In this document: in pieces, positions 1-11,460 of the stretch
How the letters are laid out: each line of letters begins with the position of its first letter
Numbering within the stretch: the stretch's first letter is position 1
From: Anniella stebbinsi
Lineage: Eukaryota > Chordata > Lepidosauria > Squamata > Anniellidae
NCBI GenBank assembly: GCA_029215795.1
Contig: JARDYH010000001.1
Span: 14,035,501 to 14,099,500, forward strand
Reading direction: 5' to 3'
DNA length: 64,000 nt
Notes under the pieces: generated by a model
Told to the model about the DNA's origin: nothing
The model's input: only the letters and a program-made list of their open reading frames with translations
Databases searched by the model: none
Position numbers and translations under genes: made by a program

Positions 1-1600
1 TGGCCACCACTAAGAAAGCCCTGGCAAGGGCCATGTATATGGCCTGTTTCCTGGGCCCCAACAGTTGTCGCTCCTGTTATAAACCATTTTAAAACAGTAG
101 TGTAAATCCTTCCCCGTTCTTCAAACATTAGTTAATGGCAGGGCCATCAGCATGCCAATCTCAAGACTCAGGCAAGCATGTGGGTGTAGTTCTGGCCCCA
201 AACTCTTTCTACCCATCACAAATGCAAATTTAAGTCATCGAAATAACCACATCACAAAACCCAAACAATCTTGGTCAAATCCATCAGTTATAGGTGAATG
301 CATGCCTCTGGAATACTGGCACATTGCTCAACATGTGGAATAAGCTTTTTTAAAAAAAATTCAGAACACGTTTCCCATCCAAACCAAACAATTTACGGTT
401 GTCTGGGAAAAGGGCACTGCGGAACAGAAAGCAAGCTATCATTTTGTTTGTGACACGCTGCAACCCAGGTGGCTTGATAGAACCCCGTTTCTGAACTCTC
501 GAACAACAACACAAAAAAAATGAAGGGAGAGGGAGCCGGAGTGTCATTGCATTCATCACTCATTAGGATAATCCATCACCAATGCAGCACCGAAAACAGA
601 CAACGCTTGATCTTCTGATTGCCCCGACGGTTGAGCGTGATTGATATCCTATCAGCCTGGGACAGGCCATTGTCTCCTGCATTGTTCTAGTGAATTATGT
701 AGAAAGATGACAAAAAGTTACCAATGAGGATGCAGTAAGAAGACAAAGTACATTACAGATTGTGGTGCATGGTATACAAGGTGATGGAAATCTAATATTC
801 AAGTATTCCTGGAGTGTATTGTCATCAGCAACATCGCACTAAACCCATTTCTGCTGCATGAATAGGAAGTTCCTAAAATATTGTCTGTTAGCACATCATG
901 GGCTTCCATTATTTATTGAAACGGCTTTCAGAACCAGAGCCCTGCGTGGTATTGTGGGAAGTTTGTGAGAGTGTGGACTGCAGCAGCATATTAAGCTGGC
1001 AGAGGATGCGCTGAAGACTCGGTCCATTGAGCATTGTGTATGCTCAGATGTCAAGGGCTTCTTCTAGCATGGAAAAGAATGGGGAAGTCAGCAGGAGCAT
1101 TCCCTGCAAGAATGGGGAAGTCAGCAGGAGCATTCCCTGCGATGGGCTGTTCACACAAGCCCTCTGGATTGGCCAGGGGACAGGACAGTACCAGGAACCT
1201 GACCTGCTCCAAGTCCACAGAGCAGTATCTTCTGTCTGCTAGACCTCAGGCTCAAGCTTCACATCTGAAACAGTTTGTGAGTCCAAACGTGTATGATGCC
1301 ACTGACGTAGCACATAGCTCTTAGGTTGTGTTTCCGTACGTAACCATGGCAAGGGAAGTGCCCCACTTAAATGCAAGTGGAAGGTAGACCTGGCCACATT
1401 TAATATGCTGTTGGGAGTTCTTGAATCAGGACTCTCAACAGTTGGGATCCAGAGCTTTATTTCCTGCATGGCCAGCACTCTGCTGCTATTGCAAGCCTGG
1501 CAGAATGGAGCTCTGTGGGTTGATGGGACCATCTAGGCTGCGGAGCGCTGAGTGAGATGACCCCAAGAGTCAATAATCCCTGCCTACCAAACCCTATAAA
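1..1600. other. Intergenic sequence, partly repeat-free
   Basis: No gene is seen. Positions 350-900 lack recognisable repeats and have mixed-composition, TAAT- and CATTGT-bearing sequence that could be a conserved non-coding element, but nothing here proves it. A perfect 33-bp tandem duplication occurs at 1075-1140. The open frames in this stretch are short and resemble no protein that I know. Confidence 0.5.
1075..1140 (+). repeat. Perfect 33-bp tandem duplication
   Basis: Two adjacent identical 33-bp units (1075-1107 and 1108-1140), each containing ggggaagtcagcaggagcat. The lack of divergence suggests a recent slippage or end-joining duplication. Confidence 0.95.
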
Positions 1601-1928
1601 GCCAGGGTGTTGAACCTCAGGCCCGCAGGCCAATCTGGCCCTTCAAGGTTCTCCAGGTAGCCATGTCCCCTTCCCCTGTCTCCATCCCCTTTTACCTGAC
1701 CTCTGATCCTTTCCTGTTTTTCACATTTCTTTCCCCCTTTCTAAGAGGTTGAAAGCTTTGTTACTACCAGTAAGAACTCTAAGGTAAAATATGCTATTCT
1801 TCTTTTTTTAAAAAAAAAATGGCCCTGCCCCTTTCATCTTCAACTCCACCCACCACTGGAACATCCTTCCCCACCCCCAAGAGCTTCTTCAAAATTTAAC
1901 CTCAGGCTGAAGGTAATTCAACACCCTT
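1601..1928. mobile_element. hAT-like MITE
   Basis: The ends are inverted repeats: cagggtgttgaacct at the left and ttcaacaccctt at the right. They are flanked by near-identical 8-bp direct repeats (cctataaa / gctataaa). An 8-bp target duplication and a CAGGGGT-type end point to the hAT superfamily. There is no transposase coding. The same end type recurs at 59866. Confidence 0.55.
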
Positions 1929-2595
1929 GCTATAAACCCGTAGTTTTGCAGTTAGCCCCTTAGTCTGAGCAGCAGGCTTGACACCACTTGGTTTGGAAGG
2001 TATGAATGGAAACAGGAAATGCCTGGTGGAAACATCTTGCACAATCCTTGCTATCAGGCAGTGTGACGGTTCTTTGTAAGACAATCTGAGATAGGGATTG
2101 GACCAATTCCAGCAGACACTGGTAAATGTTAGCAATATTTATAAATGTTAAGAGAATGGCAATTTTCATGAACATGAACCGCAAAACTGAAAGTACTCTA
2201 ATATCCCTGTAATCTCTAATAACCTTTTAGCTATTGTAGCCTTTCTCTTTCTGGCTTTCCTGATCAGTGAAGATATGTATCTTGTTCTTTAAAGCAACTG
2301 GTGATCCATGCATTTTTTCTGTCTCATTCTTTAGCTGCGGCCTCCCAATCTATCCACTCCTGATGGCTGTTCTGCCCCATGTCTTTCTCTCCAAGCAGGC
2401 CTCTCCAAATACAGTTCCTTCCCTGTCCCACTCACCAACACAACACCCTCTTTATAGGACCAGGCTTAACTCCTTCCCCTTTTCTAGCCACCTCTTAACT
2501 GTCCCGCCTGCCCATTCTCCTTCTTCCCAACATCCCATTATTATAGAACTATTGTAGTACTTGCCACAGCGGCAGATGAGCAAGCTGCTTCCCCA
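1929..2595. other. Intergenic, no recognised feature
   Basis: AT-rich DNA with no gene that I can support. Pyrimidine-rich stretches at 2390-2540 give meaningless open frames. Confidence 0.5.
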
Positions 2596-2639
2596 CATAA
2601 AAACAGGGCCCCCATGGGACTGTCACCACCACTACACCA

Positions 2640-2793
2640 GCTCTGTTGACCTACTGGTTGGGCAGAGGATGGTAGGGTGTCCTCGCACCGTGTCCTGCTT
2701 ATGGGTCCCTGGTCAACAACTCATTGGCCACTGTGTGAACAGAATGCTGGATTCAATGGACCCTTGGTCTGATCCGGCATGGCCTTTCTTATG
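2640..2793 (+). mobile_element. CR1-type LINE 3' fragment
   Basis: The run ggccactgtgtgaacagaat, then gctgga..., ccttggtctgatccggcatgg and ctttcttatg is the standard 3'-terminal CR1/L3-like segment seen in reptile genomes. Related copies occur at 23120, 25590 and, inverted, at 34990. It is a truncated, dead copy. Confidence 0.7.
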
Positions 2794-2880
2794 TACTGCA
2801 GCAAATATCACAGCAGGAGAGCAGTCAGCAAGGCCCTTTGGGGTAGCCCCCTCCCCTATGTCTCACCCTAAATACTCTAT

Positions 2881-3076
2881 AGGCCTGTTCAGACAACACA
2901 CTAAGCCATGGTTAGGCTGCAGTGCTAACCCTTTTGCAGCAAATGGTTTGTGTGCATGTTGAAACCATGGTTATGTAGCCACCACAGTTAGGCATGGTTC
3001 ACACGACATGCAAGGCCATAACATTTGGCTCAAAATGCTTCACCACCATGGCTTAGTGTGTCATCTGAACAGGTCT
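2881..3076. mobile_element. Foldback MITE with about 30-bp terminal inverted repeats
   Basis: The left end cctgttcagacaacacacta continues into agccatggt. The right end accatggcttagtgtgtcat continues into ctgaacagg and is the reverse complement with two or three mismatches. The element is about 196 bp with no coding capacity. Related foldback elements with a TTC(A/G)GACAACAC-like terminus occur elsewhere in the window. Confidence 0.8.
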
Positions 3077-3399
3077 ATGGGAACAAGAGGTGGGAGGGGT
3101 GAGCGCAGTTTGCTATCGATGACCCGTACGAATAATCCATAACAGACAACGTGTACACACACCTGCAAGATTTTAATCAGCATGTTCTCGCACACCGGCA
3201 CATACCAGTCCACCATTAAGCAGCCTTATACAGCTCTTCATAATTGGTACAAGTCTCCTCTGCTGCTGCCCTGCCGGCGTTTGTCACTGTCTCTGAGCAG
3301 CTGTAGACTCTGCAGCTGTGTGCCAAACACAGGAGAAGCATCTGTCTTCACCTGTGAACTCGCCCTGCGTTTGAGAACTTCTTGGATTTGAGAACACAA

Positions 3400-3920
3400 G
3401 TTAATTAATTTCGGGAGAAAAGCCCTATTGCTTTCTCCCCCTTTTTTTTGTCAGCAGCTGTGAGCTTCTTCTTTGCTACAGCCCTAATAAGTTCAATTAA
3501 AAACTAAGACTAAAATCAAATTAAAATGACTTTCCTCATTATCGAACATCCTGCTATCCAGCTGTTCATGGTATTAGCATTAATCTGCTTCATATATGAG
3601 GCAAATTGCCATGTTCTTGGTAGATTGTCTCTGTCCCATGGTTAATGGTTTGTGCATGGTGTTATGTCAGCTTTGCTTCCTATTTTTGCTGTCTCCTCTG
3701 CTTTTATAAACCGCCACAAACAGGAATCATGAAGAGACTCCACAGATCATTATTAATGTCTCCCTATCTGCCACTTTTCTCATGAAACAGTGCTCCGGCT
3801 ACAAAGCTGCTGCTGCTGCTGCTGCTGCGAGAAGCCCAAAAGGAATCCAAATGAAGCAGAGTTACAATTAGACCCTTTTCAAAATATTTTTCAATAAACT
3901 CGAGATTATATCCCACTGAT
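3400..3920. other. Repeat-free AT-rich block, candidate conserved non-coding element
   Basis: No known repeat or coding frame. There are many homeodomain-type cores (ttaattaatt, attaatctg, tcattattaat) and a CTG microsatellite at 3806-3828. Its look resembles vertebrate developmental enhancers, but conservation cannot be judged from one sequence. Confidence 0.35.
3806..3828 (+). repeat. (GCT)n microsatellite
   Basis: About seven and a half GCT units inside the candidate non-coding element. Confidence 0.95.
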
Positions 3921-4040
3921 TGTCTAAAGAGATTTAAACAGAGCTAGTGCATTGCCTGACATCCTTTGAACAGTTGCCAGAAACCCACCCTGCCCTAGGG
4001 CATCTGTTAAAAATAACCCGGTCCAATCCTCTGAGCAGCA

Positions 4041-4454
4041 ATGGATGAATGGGTTGAACTGAGAGAGTGTCCTCTTCCTTACCAACCTGCCCGGTTAGTG
4101 AGGTCATTAGAGAACATGCTCCTGGTGGTTCCACATGGACCTATGCTCCATCTGGAGTCCACCAGGAAAAGAGCCTTTAGTGTGATGGCCCCTTTTCTTT
4201 GGAATTCGTTGCCCCTGGAGGTCAGGCGAGCACCATCTCTGTGCTGCTTCTGGCACGTCCTGAAAACAGCTCTATTCCAAGAAGCATTCCTGAACTGACA
4301 AGCCACTGTTTTTACTGGTATTTTGTTTAAATTGAATAATTTTAATAAGCTGTTTTTTAAAAAAATCTTTTTACTGTTTTCTTCCTATGTTCACTGCTCT
4401 GGAATCCATTTTAGATATGAAGCAGTATATAAATATTGCAAATAGATAAATAAA
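4041..4454 (+). mobile_element. L2 LINE 3' fragment
   Basis: The + strand encodes a decayed L2 ORF2 C terminus, with RKRAFSVMAPFLWNSLPLEV then APSLCCFWHVLKTALF and a stop, followed by a 3' UTR ending ataaatattgcaaatagataa. The signature AFSV.AP.LWNSLP is shared by the other L2 fragments here. It is 5'-truncated. Confidence 0.85.
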
Positions 4455-5389
4455 CTACCACATTAATTTCCCACAGTGCTCCTGATGTGTTATCACTCCA
4501 GGACATTGAGGGAAATGAAAATACAGGTAGGTCCTAGATTGAAATGCCAATTGCCAACATCTGGAGAAAAAAAGAGTCCATTTCAGAGATTCCTGCATGC
4601 CAAAAAAGTTGTACATGGCTAAAGAACATGCATGATCTTTTGATGTGATACACACTTGCTTCTGTATTAACACGTAGGAAGATAACACATTTGGGATGGG
4701 GAGAGAATAAGTTTGGGGAAACGTTGTGGAGGATATTTTTCATCTTCTTTGGAATACATCCATGCAATCCATATTGCTCCAAGAAAAAAAATATGCATTA
4801 AACTTTGCTAAAGCCATCTCGTTGAATCCAAGCTGGCTTTCCTTCTGGGTTTCAGGATGCAGCTGAACAACATAAAGAAAAAAATAATTGTAACAGCGAT
4901 TGAAGTATTTCCTTAACACGAACAGTTGGAAAATAGGTTACCTGATATGATTTACAACTTTGCTCTTTGGCCTGCTTACAAAGCATGCTACAGTGGCTGA
5001 TAATGCGAATGCAGTCTGAGTTGTGAATGGCACAGCTGAACATCCGCCAGGAAATGAGTACCGTGCAGTTCAAAGGGCAACATGCCAGACCATCCGCTCA
5101 GCTGCAGCGGCAAAAGAATCAGAGGAAGAGGCTTGACAAGACAGTGGGAGCTTGCCAGAAGTCCCAGAGACTCAAACAGAAGCAACTTTAAGCAATCACG
5201 TCTACAGTGCAAAAGAGTGCAAAAGCCCCTCTACGCATCAACCCAGAAGTAAATCCCACTGAATTCAGTAGGTCTTAATGCGGGCAAGTAAGCGTAAGAT
5301 TTCAGCCTTAAAAAGCTACTGGCACCAAGTGAAAGAGCTTTTGATGTAGAAGTAAAGGAGAAGAAATGTGAACTTGCTCGCTTGCATTT
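4455..5389. other. Intergenic, mostly unique sequence
   Basis: No gene is seen. A remnant of a reptile MITE family appears near 5238-5300 (cagaagtaaatcccactgaa). Confidence 0.45.
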
Positions 5390-6125
5390 GTTATGCCTCC
5401 CAATAGCCGAAGCTGTCTGGGCCATTCGCGACAATTAAAGCCATGAAATGCAAAACAATAAAATCCAATTTAAAAGTTTAAAACTACAATATAAAAATAA
5501 CAACCAAAACAGAAGCTAGCAGCAGTATAAAAATGTAAAATACAACACCAGATATAAGACAAACTAAAATACCTGGGAGAATAAAAAGGTCTTCACCTGG
5601 TGCCGAAACGAGCACAATGTAGGCACCAGATGGACCTCTCTGGGAAGTTCATTCCACAACCGGGGTGCCACCACAGAAAAGGCCCTCTTCTTAGTAGCCA
5701 CCCACCTCACTTACTTTGGCAGGGGCTCCCAGAGAAGGACTGCTGAAGCTGATCTTAGGGTCCGGGCAGGTGTTTATGGGAGGAAATGATCCTTCGGGTA
5801 GCCTGGCCCCAAGCCATTTAGAGCTTTGAATGTTAATACCAGCATTTTGAATTGGGCCCAGACACGGACTGGCAGCCAGCTCAGATGAAAAAATACTGGT
5901 ATAATATGAACACAATATTAACCAGGTCTGGCCAATCTCTCTGACATTTAGACCAACTGAAGTTTCCGGACTGTTTTCAAAGGTATGTATAAGGGATTAC
6001 AGTAATCCAAACAAAAGGTTAGCAGAGCATGGATAACTGTAGCTAGGCTATCTCTGTCTAGATAAAGGTATAATTGGTATATTGCCCTAAGCTGATAAAA
6101 GGTGCTCCTTGCCACCGAGTGTTTG
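5390..6125 (-). mobile_element. L2 LINE 3' region (reverse orientation)
   Basis: Read on the minus strand, this has a reverse transcriptase tail (CLDYCNPLY..LKTVRKLQLV), then LHWLPV, FKALNGLGPGY, KKRAFSVVAPRLWNELP, FRHQVKTFLFSQ and a stop. A 3' UTR follows, ending in the cagcttcggctattgggagg-type tail. The order matches L2 ORF2. Several stops and frame changes show that it is dead. It is the longest continuous L2 piece in the window. Confidence 0.88.
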
Positions 6126-7207
6126 TTTATTGTGATATGTGTTTGTTTCTGAACTTGTTCATTTTTAACATGTTGGTTCAACAGGACTAGAGCATTAAAA
6201 TGCCAGGCAGTCATGACAGCAAATGACCTAACCCAGCTATCTCCAACCTGGTGCTGTGGTACCTGAGGAATTATAGGAGCTGTAGTGCAACGCATCAAGC
6301 TGGGGAAGGCTGATTTATCCATAGGACTTTAAGGTTTCTGCTTGGCTAGTTAATGATAATATGTGGGACCTGCAACAAAATGTTGCAGGGAATCCTCACC
6401 CCTTAACAGGAGTGCTTCTGTTCTGGGTTCCAACCACCTAGCCATTCCCTACTCTGGGATATTATAAACTATAAGTGGCTCGAACAGGCCAAATCTCCTC
6501 CCTGCCTGCCTACACACAGGCCAGGTTTTCAGGTTTTATTTCCCAACGGATGTCATGCCTCTTCAGCATGTTCAGTCCTCATCAGGCATGGTGGTTGTTG
6601 TGGTTGTTGTGGTTGTTGTTGTTGTTGTTTCCCCCTTCAGAATGGGGCATCCCTTACTTCTGCATATTTCAGGTTCACCTAAACATCCAAATACCTTCTT
6701 TTTGTTCCTCAGTGACCCCATTTTTGTTCCAGTCCTATCAGCACTCAGCCACCTGAGTTTGCTGTTAGAGGGAACGTGATGATATTGCTTGGCTGGCTAC
6801 GCTGTCTCATGAGGCAGGGTGAGACCCTTGTCTCAGCTAGGGGATGGGGGGGGGGGGGCTGGAGGATTGGGACCAAGGATCCTGCCCACTTGGTGATACC
6901 TTCAAGCAAAGTTTTGCAGCTGTCAGAGTTGCACACATTCTGCCTGCCCTGTCTGAAAGACGCCAAGCCTACTGGCATCCCTGGGTAGAGTCTGTGCCAT
7001 GGTGTCCCCATATAGCCTCCTGAAGGAGAGGTCTGTCCACTCCATTCCTTTGACAGTAGGAAAGAGGGGGCAGGCATATAACCCTGTCCCCGTGGGCTAT
7101 CCCCTGGCTTCAAACTGTATTGACTGCAAAACTATGCGCTGGTAACGCTGGGTCTATTCGGTAGTATGAAATACAACAATAAAACAACAAAAATAATATT
7201 TAAAAGC
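6126..7207. other. Intergenic with simple repeats
   Basis: No gene is supported. It contains a worn palindromic element near 6230-6310, a GTT microsatellite at 6588-6629 and a G13 run at 6846-6858. Valine-rich open frames here are translations of the GTT repeat. Confidence 0.5.
6588..6629 (+). repeat. (GTT)n-like microsatellite
   Basis: Interrupted GTT/GTG trinucleotide run. Confidence 0.95.
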
Positions 7208-7741
7208 AGAGTTGTTGTTGTTGTTGTTGTTGTTATCATCATCATCATCATCATCATCATCATTATTATCTTTATTTATATCCCACCTTTTGCCCAATGC
7301 GGCATTACAAAATTAAAACATATACAGTTAAAAGCTATAAATAAGAGATTTACAAAAGTTAAAGAAAATTAAATAGGTTTCAATATTGAAACATTTGAAC
7401 ATTTAAAAAATTAAAATTAAAAATTGAAAGTCTTAAGCCATAGACAGGGTCCATGTTATTCTCCAAAGGCCTACCAAAATAATAAAGTTTTTGTGTGCCT
7501 CTGGAAACACATCAAGGAGGGAGCCGGTTTAGCTTCCCTGGGAAGGGAGTTCCAGAGCCTTGGAGCAGCCACTGAGAAGGCCCTCTCCCGCATTCCCACC
7601 AGGCGTGCCTGTGATGCTGATGGGATTGAGAGAAGGGCCTCCCCTGAAGATCTCAAGCGCGGGCAGGCCCGTAAGGGAGAATACGGTCTTTCAGATTACC
7701 TGGACCCGAGCCGTATAGAGTTAGAAATGACAGCACTTTAA
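7208..7741 (-). mobile_element. L2 LINE 3' fragment with microsatellite tail
   Basis: The minus strand encodes RSSGEALL, RERAFSVAAPRLWNSLP and PAPSLMCFQRHTKTLLF, the L2 ORF2 C-terminal signature. A 3' UTR follows, ending in the cccaccttttgcccaatgcg region at its + strand left side. The adjoining trinucleotide run at 7211-7270 is the expected microsatellite-like L2 3' tail. Confidence 0.87.
7211..7269 (+). repeat. Compound (GTT)n(ATC)n microsatellite
   Basis: Eight GTT units pass directly into about nine ATC units. It sits at the 3' end of the reverse-oriented L2 copy. Confidence 0.97.
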
Positions 7742-7800
7742 AATGGCTGGATATTTTTATTGTTTTGGTGCACAAATGTTGGTAGGCACCAGGTGAATAC

Positions 7801-7980
7801 AGTGGAGACTGGTGGATCCTGTTTCAGTAAGGCAGTGAATCCACTCTGGGTTTCAGTCTGAATTCGAAAGGAACTATCCAAGGTGCTGAACTCATGTTGG
7901 GAGGAAGGGTCCTTTAGAGTTCTGACTGAAATCCAGAGAGATTCACTGCCTTACTAAAACAGGATCCACCAGCCTCCACT
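7801..7980. mobile_element. Foldback MITE with about 55-bp arms
   Basis: The left arm agtggagactggtggatcct is the near-perfect reverse complement of the right arm aggatccaccagcctccact, and pairing continues inward (gtttcagtaaggcagtgaat against attcactgccttactaaaac). The element is 180 bp and non-coding. A second copy of the family lies at 33411-33620, next to the DIAPH2 promoter. Confidence 0.85.
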
Positions 7981-8559
7981 GGGTGGACATTCCATACCTG
8001 GGGCATCCTGCCTGAAAAGGCAGAGCGAAACATCCTCTATTACTCATCCCTTACCTGGGATGAGAAAAATGACTTTGCACTCTTAAAGGGCTGTATAATT
8101 AACAGGGAGGCGATTGCAACACCGTCTACATTAAGGAATGTTGGCTTGAACATTTCAGTTTATATCCTGTGCCGCGTGCGTTCTTGCCTCAAAAATTGCT
8201 TGGGAAATGTATGTTCCAACGCCATGGTTACTTCTCACCTTTCCCCTGCCCCCAAGGACTATTTTAAAAGTGTTACTTTATCACATCGAAACCAGATGGA
8301 GGCCTGACACTTAACCTCTGGGTTTGCCACACTTTATACTGGAATTTAGAGGTGCTTCCACAACCCATATCCATATGTGTGAGGTGGTAGTAGTGGTGGT
8401 GGTAGCAGCAAACATTATAGTTAGTTACATGGTCAAAACTGATTTAACATAAACAGGAGAATACTAGGCAAGGAGCTGATCTAGTGTGAAATTTGAATTT
8501 CAGCTAGAATATAAAACTTCTATAAGAGGAGGCTTGAGATAACAGTTATGGGTTACTTA
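7981..8559. other. Intergenic, no recognised feature
   Basis: No gene or clear repeat; a short GGT-rich run lies near 8385-8405. Confidence 0.45.
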
Positions 8560-9290
8560 AAATGTAATTGGTTGCACTGTGCTCTGGGATTGCTTTTTCA
8601 TGCGCAGAGTTCGACATTTGCATATCCATATGGCAAAAAAGTATGTTAAGGAGGAACAGGAACACCCGGGAAAACTGGTTTAAGCAATCAAAGTCATAAA
8701 TTCATGGTGCATAAATGCAAGACAAGAAGCCCGTAAATTTAAGCTGATTGTGCCTGATGAGATAAAATGCTATTATTTTTATGGTTTGAAAGTTCTCCGT
8801 TTTTACTTTCATCAGTGGCCTGTTTCCCCACACTCCTGCTGCTATCAAGCTGGTATTCTTAAGTACCTGAGCACCAAAGGTGCAAACAGTAACTTTGATT
8901 TAAATGCTTCGAACAGGGCGGTGAGTGCCACCGATCACTTAAGCCAGAAGCATATTTTTATCTCCTTTCTTTCAACCATAATGGCTCTTGCTTAGAATAG
9001 CCTATTGAAAACGTCACTTCATCCGACGTCACCCCTTTTCTCCCCTCTTTCAAGCTTTGCAAAGTGGCTCCTCGCAGAACGATATTAATCACTGTTCACT
9101 CCGTGCACGGCACCAGCAATAACTTGATTAGCTTGGTTGTTTGATGTGCGGAACTGGAAAGCATCTGCGCTCCCAGATAGGTCTGTGATTGGATTAATTG
9201 TCAAGGTGTATACCATTTCTCAACAACCATATTTGTCAAAGCAGTGAAAATTGTCTAATAGAATAATCGCTCTTACAAATAAACTGTGGC
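8560..9290. other. Repeat-free block, candidate conserved non-coding element
   Basis: About 700 bp without repeats, with balanced composition and dense transcription-factor-like cores: TTTGCATAT-type octamer (atttgcatatcc, 8618), gattaatt, cgtcacttcat and several TAAT/ATTA motifs. One 81-codon frame (8750-8995) resembles no protein and has no splice or promoter support. Confidence 0.35.
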
Positions 9291-9526
9291 ATGCTCTATA
9301 TCAATTGTCATTCTTCTGTCATTGTACGGCGGCGGCGCTCCAGTAGAGTTCATACAGATCGCCGTTTTTATTACCTTCTTTGTCTACACTTGTCAGGGCT
9401 GAGTCAACTTGAATCTAGACCTGGAGGATGCTGTGCTCTGGTTCAGAGTCCTAGAGATGAGTGGCTTGACATCGAAGCTGGGGCTTGAAAGTTAGGAAAT
9501 AGAAACTGCTGCTGTGTTGACCAGGC

Positions 9527-9598
9527 AACCACCCATAGAGCTTCAGCTATGGGGCGGTATATAAATGTAATAAATAAATAATAATAAAAAAATAATAA
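9527..9598 (+). mobile_element. Short L2 3'-UTR tail
   Basis: The terminal segment agcttcagctatggggcggt, then atataaatg and an ataa-type tail. It is the same 3' end as the larger L2 copies at 10135 and 48410. Confidence 0.7.
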
Positions 9599-10134
9599 GC
9601 AGAAGTTGGCCACACTCTGCGTATTTAAACCATGGTGGCCAATGTAGAGGCAACATATGGGTTGCCAATAATTGTATCAGGCTGGCCATCCAGGAGCGGC
9701 TGAATGGATGGTCTGTTCTCCCAACTTTCTCAATGCTGTTAGGGAAGACTTGGACCTGGCTTTTATTTTATTATTCATTGGTTTATAAAGCACTTACTTA
9801 ATTTTTTTTTTTTTTTTTAATGGTCTTGTCCAGAGGTTTGCAGTCTAGGATAAAGGAAGTTAATAGGGCAGTTTCCTTGTGAAGAGAGAGCCATATTGTG
9901 TTCCTGAAATATTCTGTTTGCAAATGTACAAAGTGTACATAGGAGAACAGGGAAGGACACAGAACTACAGTGCTATGCTGCAAAACATCATCAGTTCCCA
10001 TAAGTCAACAACATGTACTTTGGATACTCCCAAGGCTCTGCCATTACAGCCAACTGCAAAATCTTAAACGTGTTTCTCCTTTGTTAGCCAAGATGTAGCC
10101 ATAAGTTAACCAAGACCACCTACATTATACTCTT
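9599..10134. other. Intergenic, T-rich run
   Basis: No gene. A T17-18 homopolymer lies near 9802-9818. The rest is unassigned. Confidence 0.45.
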
Positions 10135-10415
10135 CTAGACACCAGGTGGAGACCTTTTTATTTTCTCAGTATTTTAATGGCTCATCAGCTTAATTTTTAA
10201 CTTTGCTGTTTAAATTTGTATTTTAAATCTGTATTAATTTCTGCATGCCTGCTCGGTTTTATCCTGGTTGTGCTTTTATACTGTATTTTAGATGATGTTT
10301 TTACGCAGTTGTTTGTTTTATATTTTGAATGGTTTTCATGGTTTTAATTTTTGTAAACCGCCCAGAGAGCTTCGGCTATTGGGTGGTATAGAAATGCAAT
10401 AAATAAATAAATAAG
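10135..10415 (+). mobile_element. L2 LINE 3'-UTR fragment
   Basis: It begins with caccaggtggagaccttttt, the codon region before the L2 stop seen (reversed) at 5577-5610, and ends aaccgcccagagagcttcgg, then ctattgggtggtatag and a taaataaata tail. Only the very C terminus and the 3' UTR survive. Confidence 0.78.
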
Positions 10416-10518
10416 CATATTTGTTTGCATAACCCTTAAAAGAAGGTGAATTTTGTATATCCAAAGATGATGCTTCATACAACTTGATCTCAAGATTATC
10501 TGCAATGTAAATTCTGAA

Positions 10519-10568
<50 letters not shown>

Positions 10569-11039
10569 CTTGCCAATTATATTACTATTTCAGTAGAGAC
10601 CTCATTTGATTTTGTTTGAATAAGAAAGTGCAATTATTTGATATAAATATGAAATGGGTTATCAGGTTAAGAAACAAAATTGTATCTTTTTTAAATGACA
10701 TTGAAACTAGTGATTAGCATTCGGGGTTCATGTCTTACTCTTCTATAGTCATTAATAATTGAGGATTAATTCACTGAAAACTCGGAAAACTGATGAGTTT
10801 GAAATATACAACTACTTCAGGAGGTAAGAAATGTGCAGGGATTTATCATTTATTTAGATGATCATAAAGGTCTTTTAAAACCCATCATGCCGAAAATGTC
10901 AAATCAAAGAAATTTAGATCTGCATTTATTCTGTGTCAAGCAAACAGGGGAAGTGACCAGTGCACAGAATGTCTAGTATACAGCAGTTTCCCCCAACCTT
11001 GCCCAAATCTACACCTGATGTCATATCGACCCTATATCT
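10416..11039. other. Intergenic, with a dinucleotide repeat
   Basis: AT-rich unique sequence around the GT/GA microsatellite at 10519-10566. No gene. Confidence 0.5.
10519..10566 (+). repeat. Compound (GT)n(GA)n microsatellite
   Basis: About ten GT units followed by fourteen GA units. The same compound pattern recurs at 24937. Confidence 0.97.
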
Positions 11040-11335
11040 TTGGCACATTTATACCTCGTAGTGCGCACAATGACATCTGTTGTGGTATTATGGATAATAC
11101 TGAATAGAAAGTGGGAAATAGCACTAGAAAAGTGGTATACAGAATGCCTAATGTGCCCCAACAGTGAACAGTGCAAAAACTTTTGTTTCGGGTCTATTGG
11201 ACGCCACAACGTCTCCTTAACAACAGTTTGTCTAACTCAGCTAGTTATTGGAGGTGCCACACAGTTAATGCTTCTTCTGTTCACATGTTCTGGAAATGCC
11301 CAATAGTTGGTTCCTTTCAGGAGGAAGTCATAATT
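11040..11335 (+). mobile_element. L1-type LINE ORF2 C-terminal fragment
   Basis: The frames include ALEKWYTECLMCPNSEQC and, after decay, HMFWKCPIVGSFQEEV. This is the Trp/Cys-rich C-terminal pattern of L1 ORF2, where WY.TP....YP and H..W.CP...FW.EV are usual. It is broken by frame changes. A reverse-oriented copy of the same stretch follows at 11461, so the two form an inverted pair. Confidence 0.7.
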
Positions 11336-11460
11336 TTTTTGGGGTAAGTTTTAACACAACAAAACAATAAAACAGAAATTAAAAAATGCAAGTGTAACTA
11401 TAAAGGCCTCAGTTTCAAATATTACAACGTTCTAAATAAAAAAAAGTGGGGAGGAGTAAA

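Noticed and set aside
2561..2962. 133-codon + strand open frame
   Set aside because: It runs through a CR1 3' fragment and into a MITE, with no protein similarity that I recognise.
6555..7372. Poly-valine and poly-isoleucine open frames
   Set aside because: They are translations of GTT and ATC microsatellites.
8750..8995. Small protein in the repeat-free block
   Set aside because: There is no similarity that I recognise, no start context of note and no splice or polyA support. A non-coding element is more likely.
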